A stretch of 52,702 bases of DNA, taken from Prevotella sp. (GTDB taxonomy: Bacteria; Bacteroidota; Bacteroidia; Bacteroidales; Bacteroidaceae). A program made the position numbers and the translations under genes. Numbering within the stretch: position 1 is the first letter of the stretch; every line of letters begins with the position of its first letter. The stretch covers positions 1 through 52,702 of the forward strand of contig JAGCNO010000081.1 of NCBI GenBank assembly GCA_017645905.1, written 5' to 3'. Below are positions 1-5,548 of this stretch, one piece after another. The notes under the pieces were generated by a model, which ran no database searches, was not told the origin of the DNA, and saw nothing but the letters and a program-made list of their open reading frames with translations.

Positions 1-149
1 TGCTGATAAGCATAGGCAGGCTGCTGATATGCTTGGCCTGGCTGTCGATAACCTTGCTGTTGAGGTGCTCCCTCAATAGCTTGACCACACTTTGGACAGA
101 ACTTTGTTCCGTCGTTTACTTGATTTCCGCAATTTTTACAAAAAGCCAT
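1..149 (-). CDS. Zinc-ribbon protein, N-terminal fragment (cut by window edge)
   Basis: The reading frame begins at the ATG at 149 and is open to the window edge, so only about 49 residues are visible. It starts MAFCKNCGNQV and continues with KFCPKCGQ: two CxxC knuckles about 15 residues apart, the pattern of the small zinc-ribbon domains that open many bacterial membrane or stress proteins. The following residues are rich in Gln, Tyr, Pro and Ala (PQQQGYRQPGQAYQQPAYAY), a flexible linker that usually leads to transmembrane segments in this class. The rest of the protein lies outside the window, so its role cannot be named. It is probably the last gene of the minus-strand group 149-1635. Confidence 0.8.
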   Translation of the reverse strand, partial: MAFCKNCGNQVNDGTKFCPKCGQAIEGAPQQQGYRQPGQAYQQPAYAYQ

Positions 150-207
150 GGTAATGAGTTTTTATGTTTAACATTATTGATAAGAAGCAAATGCAAATCC
201 CACTTGC

Positions 208-642
208 TTATTTCCTTCTCACGTCTATAACCGTCAGATGGTAGCCCATAATTTCGCCCATATCAGTGATTTTGCCTTTCACCACAATCACATCGCCTTT
301 TTCCATATTTATGAGCTTGTCAGTGATTTTTTCTCTCTTATTCTTAGGTATTTTGCAATGAATATCGAGAATGCCAAAAGAATTGTCGTCAAGTGAGAAG
401 TATTCACCTTCACTGTCCATACTGCCCAAAGTTCCAGTAACTTCCATATACTTGCCGCCATACTTCTTTTGTGCTCTCATCTCATTCTGTCTTAAATCAG
501 ACAGCATGGTCTCTACAGTCGCTTGCATAAACTCCGTGGGAGTTTCTTCCTCTATAACACTTTCGCTCTCGGTATCATCAGATGCTGCAAAGCCAATGGC
601 AAACAAAGCCATTACAAACATTGAATAAAAACACTTTTGCAT
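208..642 (-). CDS. Secreted OB-fold-like protein (tRNA_anti-like family)
   Basis: A 144-residue protein with an N-terminal signal sequence (hydrophobic MFVMALFAIGFAA, likely cleavage near AAS/D). After an acidic Ser/Thr/Glu linker the rest reads as a small beta-barrel: YGGKYMEVTGTLGSM, YFSLDD, IHCKI, KGDVIVVKGKITDMG and YHLTVIDV alternate as in the tRNA_anti-like OB-fold family (PF12869) of exported bacterial proteins. In this family the fold is established but the ligand is not. Its signal peptide closely resembles that of the next gene upstream (707-1153), so the two may be made and exported together. Function unknown beyond the predicted fold; the family call is from memory of the motif pattern. 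Confidence 0.75.
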   Translation of the reverse strand: MQKCFYSMFVMALFAIGFAASDDTESESVIEEETPTEFMQATVETMLSDLRQNEMRAQKKYGGKYMEVTGTLGSMDSEGEYFSLDDNSFGILDIHCKIPKNKREKITDKLINMEKGDVIVVKGKITDMGEIMGYHLTVIDVRRK

Positions 643-706
643 AATAATGGTATAAAAATGTTTGATAATGATATTGTAGATTGTTGAACTTACAAAGGAG
701 TTCCTT

Positions 707-1153
707 CTATTGTTGCAATGCTCGCATTGCCTTGTTCATACCTCTTATATAGTTGTCCACGTAAATCTTCTTAAGTTTCTCTTCCGTGGCATTTGATGGG
801 GCTTGATACTCTTCGTCATATTGATTACCTACTATTTCTCTAATAGCGTCACCTGGCTTGTTTTCCATTGCATTCATATAATTTACCGCATTTATCATAC
901 CTGATAATCCATCAAGACTACCTCCAACCATTCCCATAATTGTTCCTGCTTCATATCCAGCATCTGCTATTTCCTTTTCTCTTGGAGATAGTTCGGATGT
1001 CGTCAACTCGTTATCATTAGGTGTTTCCTCTTCCTCTACTTCTGTTGTGAGACTGTCAGTTGCCTTTTCCTTAGCATTTTCTTCCTCAATTGAGGCGGTA
1101 AAACCAACAGAAAAGCAGGCCATAATAAAAATTGTCAATAAAGAATTCTTCAT
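707..1153 (-). CDS. Small secreted protein of unknown function
   Basis: A 148-residue protein with a signal peptide (MKNSLLTIFIMACFSVGFTAS) nearly matching that of its downstream neighbour in sequence and length. The mature part begins with about 40 very acidic, Thr/Ser-rich residues (EVEEEETPNDNELTTSELSP) and then becomes a Gly/Met-rich stretch (AGTIMGMVGGSLDGLSGMI) followed by a helical C-terminus. No catalytic motif is recognised. Its ATG overlaps the stop codon of the membrane protein at 1150 by four bases (ATGA type), so the two genes are probably translationally coupled. Confidence 0.7.
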   Translation of the reverse strand: MKNSLLTIFIMACFSVGFTASIEEENAKEKATDSLTTEVEEEETPNDNELTTSELSPREKEIADAGYEAGTIMGMVGGSLDGLSGMINAVNYMNAMENKPGDAIREIVGNQYDEEYQAPSNATEEKLKKIYVDNYIRGMNKAMRALQQ

Positions 1154-1635
1154 AGTTCCTTGGATTTATAGTTATCAAAACAAAATACTATTTTTTTATA
1201 ATCTATCATCAAGAACAATAGTGGTGAAATAAGGTAGCAGGCGAGATCTGCCATATCGAACGTTCCGCGGACAATTCCGAAGTACTGCAACAGTTCACTG
1301 CCAATGGAAATTATTGGAACGACTGAAATAACAAGATATTTCTTCCATGTGTTGTCCTCATGCCAGATGGCATCCATAATACAGAGATATGCGGCACAAT
1401 AAAGGCCATCGGGCAAACTATACTTGACGAAATTGGGAAGCGACCAATGCAGAACTGCTAAACGAAGTATGTCAATATAGCCAGATAAACCCAGGGACTT
1501 GCACCACACATATATATATAATGTCTTGCTTCTGAACAGAAGATAAATTCCACAGCCAATTGCCAGGAGCACAAAGCCAAGACAAATCTTTGCCGTGCTA
1601 CTTTTCATGACTATTTTACTATTACCACTCTTCAT
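1150..1635 (-). CDS. Small polytopic membrane protein, function unknown
   Basis: The visible product has four to five hydrophobic segments: FVLLAIGCGIYLLF near the N-terminus, then LPDGLYCAAYLCIMDAIW, YLVISVVPIISIGSELL and DLACYLISPLLFLMI. It is probably an inner-membrane protein with short loops. The reading frame is open to 1725, but a promoter-like TATCTTTG box at 1710-1703 lies inside that extension, so I place the start at 1635 (MKSGNSK) or 1608 (MKSSTAK). Its stop overlaps the start of the secreted protein downstream by four bases. The SELLQ-F-GTFD-ADL-Y pattern is reminiscent of VanZ-like membrane proteins, but that is only a resemblance. Confidence 0.65.
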   Translation of the reverse strand: MKSGNSKIVMKSSTAKICLGFVLLAIGCGIYLLFRSKTLYIYVWCKSLGLSGYIDILRLAVLHWSLPNFVKYSLPDGLYCAAYLCIMDAIWHEDNTWKKYLVISVVPIISIGSELLQYFGIVRGTFDMADLACYLISPLLFLMIDYKKIVFCFDNYKSKEL

Positions 1636-1957
1636 AGACTGTATAACAATAAGAAGGTGCGAGCCTCTCGTTATCCTACCGAAGGCTCTGGTAAAACCTG
1701 TACAAAGATAAAAGAAACAGCTCACACCCTTGGAGGATACATAGGATGTGAGCCGATATTAGCTACACAAGAAATATTCCTGCCAAGGAGGAACGTGTTC
1801 ACTATCACCTGTTGTACGTTGAAGTTTACCAGACTTTTCGGTACAGATGAAAGCTATACGCTTCCTACAATGTCTGCCGCCCATAATTGAACGGCACTGC
1901 AAATATAGGAGTTTTTGAGCAAACTACGTTCAATGTGAGCTGTTTTTTCACATTTTT
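1636..1957. other. Gene-poor gap, possible structured RNA
   Basis: About 320 bases with no convincing protein gene. It contains a stem GCTCACA (1720-1726) / TGTGAGC (1747-1753) and ends with an intrinsic-terminator-like hairpin on the plus strand (1932-1954). The only long frame, 1657-1890 plus, translates to a sequence with no family resemblance. It may be the 5' region of the minus-strand operon, a small plus-strand RNA, or decayed sequence. Confidence 0.4.
1703..1710 (-). promoter_or_regulatory. -7 box of the Bacteroidetes promoter type
   Basis: On the minus strand this reads TATCTTTG, an exact TAnnTTTG. No TTTG element stands at the right distance upstream, so the match is partial. A start point a few bases downstream would place the leader in front of the membrane-protein ATG at 1635/1608 and rule out the longer frame that opens at 1725. 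Confidence 0.4.
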
Positions 1958-1958
1958 T
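1932..1958 (+). terminator. Intrinsic terminator-like hairpin with poly-U
   Basis: AATGTGA (1932-1938) pairs with TCACATT (1948-1954) and is followed by a run of T on the plus strand. The T run lies on the correct side only for a plus-strand transcript, although every protein gene nearby is on the minus strand. On the minus strand it sits just after the stop of the small secreted protein at 1958 but without a U tract. Confidence 0.5.
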
Positions 1959-2248
1959 TACCTTAATGTCTGTATTTGAACAGAGCCGCCGGTTGAGGTG
2001 AACGTCATTTTCGGGCCGTTGTAATTCTTGGGATAGGCCACGCAGATGTCGCCTGTGCCTTCCCAAATTTCTACGCCCCCTTCAAGTCCCTTCTGCTCTA
2101 ATGAGCCGTTATACCAAATCATTACGCTTCCATGTGAGAGACAAGATGAAGGCTGACTACCCTTGAATTTTGCCGTACCATAGGTCCAATCTGCCATTGC
2201 TGTCATCAGCATACCGCAGAACACAAACAGAATCATTAATCTTTTCAT
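1958..2248 (-). CDS. Small secreted protein, unknown function
   Basis: A 96-residue protein with a clear signal peptide (MKRLMILFVFCGMLMTAMA, cleavage before DWTYG). The mature 77 residues are predicted mostly beta (WTYGTAKFKG, VMIWYNGSLEQ, VEIWEGTG, KMTFTSTGGSVQIQ). There is one mature Cys, in SSCLSHGS, and a second in GDICVAYP, which could form a disulphide. No known family is recognised. A TATCTTTG promoter box lies 40-50 bases upstream (2298-2291). It is separated from the kinase gene by over 120 bases and appears to be its own unit. Confidence 0.6.
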   Translation of the reverse strand: MKRLMILFVFCGMLMTAMADWTYGTAKFKGSQPSSCLSHGSVMIWYNGSLEQKGLEGGVEIWEGTGDICVAYPKNYNGPKMTFTSTGGSVQIQTLR

Positions 2249-2290
2249 ACTTGCAATAGTTTTTAAAAGTTAAACAATAAAAAGCGGGGG

Positions 2291-2298
2291 CAAAGATA
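2291..2298 (-). promoter_or_regulatory. -7 box (TATCTTTG) for the small secreted protein
   Basis: Reads TATCTTTG on the minus strand, matching TAnnTTTG, about 45 bases upstream of the ATG at 2248. No clear TTTG lies 19-21 bases further upstream, so only half of the promoter is visible. Confidence 0.4.
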
Positions 2299-2376
2299 GA
2301 AAAGAAAAATGGGAAATGGAAAAAACAGTGCGACCATTTCTTCCATTTCAGTTTTTTTAGGAAGAAGTCGGGCTTG

Positions 2377-3831
2377 CTACGGTAATTTATTACCGTTGAT
2401 GAACTCCTTGTGATCAAGCTTCTTGAGGAAGTTTCTGGTGTAGGAGCTGACGGGGTTCATGGAACTGTGGTATAACGGAGCAAACCATGTATCGGCCTCT
2501 ATCTTGTCGAGGGCCTGACGGCGGATTCGGCGGTATTCATTAAGATATAGCACGTGGGAGGGATAGCGTCTGTAGTTCGTCGTGTCGTCGAGGAAAGCAT
2601 TGGCTTCGCGGAAATAGGCATCGAGCTTCATCTTGTACCGTTCAAACTCATTGCCGGTGGAAATGTGGAGGCGCGGGTCATTGAGAAAGGCTTTTTCCTC
2701 TGCAGACAGTCCTGACTTGACAGGCTGGAGCATTGTGGTGTTGCTCGGATAGGAGTCAGACTTCGGAGGTGCAGGAGATGACACGGGATGGGAATCGAGT
2801 ATTGGAGGAGCTGGGACTGACACGGAAGAGGTATCGAGGGCATGATTGACCATGTCAGGCTCGGAAGGTGTAACGTCAGCGTCAGGCTCGGAAGGTGTAT
2901 CGTCAGAACTCGGCTCGGAAGGTGTAACGTCAGTGTCAGGCTCGGAAGGAATATCGTCAGTGCCCGGCTCGGAAGGGGAATCGGTGGTGGAATTGATGGG
3001 ATTCGACAAAGAGAGCGTATCGGACAATGGTGTTTCACGTACAGGAGCTGAATGGGGATTCCAGATGAATAGCAATAGGGTAACGATGATTGCGAGTGTC
3101 AGCAAGCCCCATATTACCCACCGGCTGACATGTGGGCGGGAGAGGGTCCGTTGTAATTCCTCCACCGTCTGGTAGCGACGGTCGGGTTCAGGCTGAGTGC
3201 AGCGAGCTATTACCTTATTATATATATGGTGGCAGGGCAGTATCTGCATGATGCGACCGATGGCGTATATGTCTGTACGAACATCGGCATCCTCGCCAGA
3301 CAGCTGTTCGGGAGCAGCAAAGCTATCAGTGTGGCCTTGTGTGTCGGCGAAGGTGTCTGTATAGCAATAGCCGAGGTCGATGAGCTTAATGTCGTCGTTG
3401 ATGCGGGTAAGTAGGATGTTGTCAGGTTTAAGGTCGAGATGGAGCACCTGATGGCTGTGCAGATAGGCAACGACATCCAATAGCTGACGGACGAACTTGT
3501 CGGCGTTCTCCCTGTCCTTGAAATAGGCTGGATAATGGGCGAGCCGCTGTGTGAGCGTCTCGCCGTCGACGTATTCCATCAGTATGCTATTGTCAGAAAA
3601 CGATATATAGCGTACGAGGTTGGGATGTTCCAGCCTGTAGCCTGTCTCGAACTCCTTGCGGAAAGTCTCCTGGTAGCGGATGTCGTTGGCAAACTCTGCC
3701 TTCAACCGTTTCAGGAAATGCAACTTTCCATAGAGTTTGATACGATAGGTGTCGCAGGTGGCCCCCTGCGTATTTATAAGTTCCAAGGATTCAAAATGCT
3801 GTTGACTATCTGTGAATTGCGATGACTCCAC
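2377..3831 (-). CDS. Membrane-anchored Ser/Thr protein kinase
   Basis: A 484-residue eukaryotic-type kinase. The N-terminal cytoplasmic kinase domain (about 15-225) shows the ATP-binding Lys in HFLKRLK (Lys41), the hinge MEYVDGETL, the catalytic loop HLDLKPDN (Asp133), the metal site IDLGYC (Asp152, DLG rather than DFG) and the AAPEQL activation-segment end. The usual HRD Arg is Leu, as in kinases not controlled by activation-loop phosphorylation. One transmembrane helix follows (about 238-257, WVIWGLLTLAIIVTLLLFIW). Next comes an exported low-complexity stretch of about five SEPD-V/DTP repeats (2850-2990), then a helical C-terminal domain of unknown ligand. The layout suits a sensor kinase with an external or periplasmic input. 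The gene for a possible DNA-binding protein (3872-4423) lies 40 bases upstream on the same strand. Confidence 0.9.
   Translation of the reverse strand: MESSQFTDSQQHFESLELINTQGATCDTYRIKLYGKLHFLKRLKAEFANDIRYQETFRKEFETGYRLEHPNLVRYISFSDNSILMEYVDGETLTQRLAHYPAYFKDRENADKFVRQLLDVVAYLHSHQVLHLDLKPDNILLTRINDDIKLIDLGYCYTDTFADTQGHTDSFAAPEQLSGEDADVRTDIYAIGRIMQILPCHHIYNKVIARCTQPEPDRRYQTVEELQRTLSRPHVSRWVIWGLLTLAIIVTLLLFIWNPHSAPVRETPLSDTLSLSNPINSTTDSPSEPGTDDIPSEPDTDVTPSEPSSDDTPSEPDADVTPSEPDMVNHALDTSSVSVPAPPILDSHPVSSPAPPKSDSYPSNTTMLQPVKSGLSAEEKAFLNDPRLHISTGNEFERYKMKLDAYFREANAFLDDTTNYRRYPSHVLYLNEYRRIRRQALDKIEADTWFAPLYHSSMNPVSSYTRNFLKKLDHKEFINGNKLP
2850..2990. repeat. Imperfect tandem repeat, about 27-30 bases, inside the kinase gene
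   Basis: The phrase GGCTCGGAAGG recurs about five times at roughly 27-30 base spacing, with GTAACGTCAG or ATCGTCAG between copies. It encodes the (S/P)SEPD-type repeats of the kinase's extracytoplasmic linker. In-frame units would let linker length change without breaking the gene. Confidence 0.8.
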
Positions 3832-3871
3832 TTATTATATTACATTTAAGATTGAACATTGAAGATTGTTT

Positions 3872-4423
3872 TCAAAGCAGTCTTATGGAGGAAAGTCCTG
3901 AGACTCGGCCTGCCGTGAACTGGCCCAACGGTTCACCTTTGCGCCAGACATTGACAACCAGAAGTGGATGATGAAGCACGAAGTTAAGAATCTCCACTTC
4001 ATCGTCTTCCTGCAACTTACTGTTCTCGCTTGTAGTCACACAATAGCGGCAATCACCAAGGTATTGCAACACTAAACGACGGTCAGGCAGATAGGTTATC
4101 TCCACACTGGCTCCCGGCTGCAAGTCGGCTGAGCGCACTTCACCGTCATGAGTGTCAAAATCAGAATTACCGTTATCTTCTATTTCAGCCAATTCGCCCC
4201 AATGGGCATAACCCAGATAGCGGGCAACAGCATCAAGTGTACTGGCATGGGGAACCCGCTCGTCTTGAGCAAGCCCGATGAGCCGTTTCAAGGTGGTTGC
4301 CCCAATCCTCACACCCGTTCTGCTCTCAATATCGAGTGACAAGAATTCGCAATCAGACGGCAGTCGCAAGTCATTTCCTGATTTGCTCTTAAGCAACTGT
4401 ATAACATGAAAAGGTAATATCAT
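3872..4423 (-). CDS. Putative regulatory protein with N-terminal helical DNA-binding-like domain
   Basis: A 183-residue cytoplasmic protein without signal or membrane segment. The N-terminal 80 residues are helical: LLPSDCEF-like start (RLPSDCEFLSLDIESRTG), then GATTLKRLIGLAQDERVP and STLDAVARYLGYAHWGELAE, a pattern common in Bacteroidales small regulators and reminiscent of helix-turn-helix proteins. After an acidic linker the C-terminal 90 residues look like a beta barrel (ASVEITYLPDRRLVLQYLGDCRYCV, DEVEILNFV, LLVVNVWRKG). It stands 40 bases upstream of the membrane kinase and a TAATTTTG promoter box lies in front of it, so the two probably form one unit. DNA binding is inferred, not shown. 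Confidence 0.6.
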   Translation of the reverse strand: MILPFHVIQLLKSKSGNDLRLPSDCEFLSLDIESRTGVRIGATTLKRLIGLAQDERVPHASTLDAVARYLGYAHWGELAEIEDNGNSDFDTHDGEVRSADLQPGASVEITYLPDRRLVLQYLGDCRYCVTTSENSKLQEDDEVEILNFVLHHPLLVVNVWRKGEPLGQFTAGRVSGLSSIRLL

Positions 4424-4452
4424 AAGTTTTTCATATCAGGGGATTCTAAATG

Positions 4453-4460
4453 CAAAATTA
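4453..4460 (-). promoter_or_regulatory. -7 box (TAATTTTG) for the regulator/kinase pair
   Basis: On the minus strand TAATTTTG exactly matches TAnnTTTG. It is about 30 bases upstream of the regulator's ATG at 4423. No TTTG stands at the canonical distance upstream. Confidence 0.45.
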
Positions 4461-4564
4461 CACACTTTTTCCCGAAATCATGCATTATGGTAGCACTTTT
4501 TGATAGTTTTAACAAGGAAGGGACATTTATCCCGAAATGGCCGTTAGAGTGCGGCCTTCGGCCT

Positions 4565-4606
4565 AAATGATAAATGATAAATGATGAATGAGTAATGAAA
4601 AATGAA
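4565..4606. repeat. Period-7 microsatellite (AAATGAT units)
   Basis: Six consecutive 7-base units: AAATGAT three times, then GAATGAG, TAATGAA and AAATGAA. The array abuts the 22-base repeat array without a spacer. Confidence 0.85.
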
Positions 4607-4690
4607 TAAGCCGTTCTTTCCATGAGAAAAAGCCGTTCTTTCAAATCGAATAAGCCGTTCTTTCGAATCGAATAAGCCGTTCTTTCTCCA
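4605..4690 (+). repeat. 22-base repeat array 1 (GCCGTTCTTTC family)
   Basis: Four units of exactly 22 bases starting at 4605, 4627, 4649 and 4671. Each carries A(A/T)AAGCCGTTCTTTC followed by six variable bases. The last unit ends GCCGTTCTTTCTCCA, the same end as in the other arrays of this family at 10569, 24443 and 45322. Confidence 0.9.
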
Positions 4691-4747
4691 TAGCCTTACG
4701 CAAGCGTCCCTTCGGGCCGCCTTGTTGTTGTTTGGTGAGGATGAGGA

Positions 4748-5155
4748 TTATCCCCTCAAGAATCTGATAAACTCATCAATGTCTATGACATCTATAATGG
4801 GGAAAGATGTTCTTTTGAGGACATCATAATGATGGTCTTCAGTCACGATGTAGCGGGCATTGGCTTTGAAGGCGCAATCAACAAACTTATCATCGTCTGG
4901 ATCTGTCGTGATTAGGCGAAGGTGGTAGTACACTTGAACCATCTTAGTGTTGGGCAAGTCAAGAATAGCAGTAATGACATTATTTGCAATCTTCCATCCC
5001 ATTTTTTCCGTTAGTATCTCTTCGTACTCCGCCAGTATTTCCGTGGTGACACAAAGCGTATATTTCCCATCGACGAAATCTCGCCAGACTGGATAGTAAG
5101 GGCTGCGACGCGAAAGCGACATCAGAAGACAGTTGGTGTCAAGGACAATATTCAT
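4748..5155 (-). CDS. PIN-domain ribonuclease toxin
   Basis: A 135-residue single PIN domain of the putative toxin-antitoxin PIN family (TIGR00305 type). The acidic metal-binding residues are in place: Asp6 (IVLDTNCL), Glu43 (LAEYEEIL), Asp93 (DPDDDKFVDCA) and Asp107 (IVTEDHHYD). Such proteins are Mg/Mn-dependent RNA nucleases held inactive by a partner made from the same operon. The ATG at 5155 overlaps the stop of the upstream 85-residue gene by one base (TAATG), the usual toxin-antitoxin coupling with the antitoxin first. Length and active site appear intact, so it is probably functional. Confidence 0.85.
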   Translation of the reverse strand: MNIVLDTNCLLMSLSRRSPYYPVWRDFVDGKYTLCVTTEILAEYEEILTEKMGWKIANNVITAILDLPNTKMVQVYYHLRLITTDPDDDKFVDCAFKANARYIVTEDHHYDVLKRTSFPIIDVIDIDEFIRFLRG

Positions 5156-5391
5156 TACTGCTTATATGGTGTGCGCATGTGTTCTGTCCTCCACCCTTCT
5201 ACAACATCATTATTCAGCACGCCTTCGTCCCAAAGACGGTCGATGGCATCCTCTGCACGTGTGGCAAAATATTGGCCAAGCATACGGCGAATGTCTTGCA
5301 TTTCCACCTCGGAGGAAACTCTGGAAACCAATTCCAACATCTCAATTTGGAATGGGCTAAATGGCTTCGATGGTACAGTTGCAGCTTCCAT
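5155..5391 (-). CDS. Putative antitoxin of the PIN toxin
   Basis: A short protein of about 78 residues from the ATG at 5391 (MEAATVPSKPF); an ATG seven codons earlier, at 5412, is also possible. It is predicted all-helical: PFQIEMLELVSRVSSEVEMQDIRRMLGQYFATRAEDAIDRLWDEG, ending with VVEGWRTEHMRTPYKQ, a tail of the length that typically wraps a PIN partner. It is not an obvious member of a named antitoxin family. The call rests on size, position directly before the PIN gene, the one-base overlap, and a full promoter in front (5443-5474). Confidence 0.7.
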   Translation of the reverse strand: MEAATVPSKPFSPFQIEMLELVSRVSSEVEMQDIRRMLGQYFATRAEDAIDRLWDEGVLNNDVVEGWRTEHMRTPYKQ

Positions 5392-5442
5392 AATCAATTC
5401 TCTTTTGTACACTACTTTTTTCTACCGTCCTACTTTTGGCTG

Positions 5443-5474
5443 CAAAGTTAGACAAAAAAATCCGAAAGCACAAA
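5443..5474 (-). promoter_or_regulatory. Promoter of the antitoxin/PIN operon
   Basis: Minus strand: TTTG (5474-5471), 20 bases, TAACTTTG (5450-5443). This is a complete match to the Bacteroidetes TTTG/TAnnTTTG promoter. The ATG at 5391 lies about 50 bases downstream. Confidence 0.7.
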
Positions 5475-5515
5475 ACTTTCTGCTGAAATTCTTATGGACA
5501 TTATAACTTTTTTCG

Positions 5516-5523
5516 TACCTTTG
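5516..5523 (+). promoter_or_regulatory. -7 box (TACCTTTG) of the S9 peptidase gene
   Basis: TACCTTTG matches TAnnTTTG and ends 25 bases before the ATG at 5549. The expected TTTG 19-21 bases upstream is not present (the region reads CTTATGG). Divergent from the antitoxin promoter, whose -33 element lies about 40 bases away. Confidence 0.5.
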
Positions 5524-5548
5524 CGCAATAATTCCGAAACGCACGACT

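Larger units (their letters stand above)
4424..4747. other. Intergenic region with period-7 and 22-base repeats
   Basis: This 324-base gap holds a minus-strand promoter box (4453-4460), a period-7 microsatellite (4565-4606) running directly into a 22-base repeat array (4605-4690), and about 55 bases of unremarkable sequence before the PIN gene's stop. No additional gene is supported. Confidence 0.7.

Noticed and set aside
1657-1890. 77-codon plus-strand frame
   Set aside because: No family resemblance and no promoter; kept only as part of the possible small-RNA region.
4605-4690. CRISPR array (also 10569, 24443, 45322)
   Set aside because: The whole unit is only 22 bases with six-base variable parts; CRISPR spacers are about 30 bases, and there is no cas gene in the window.
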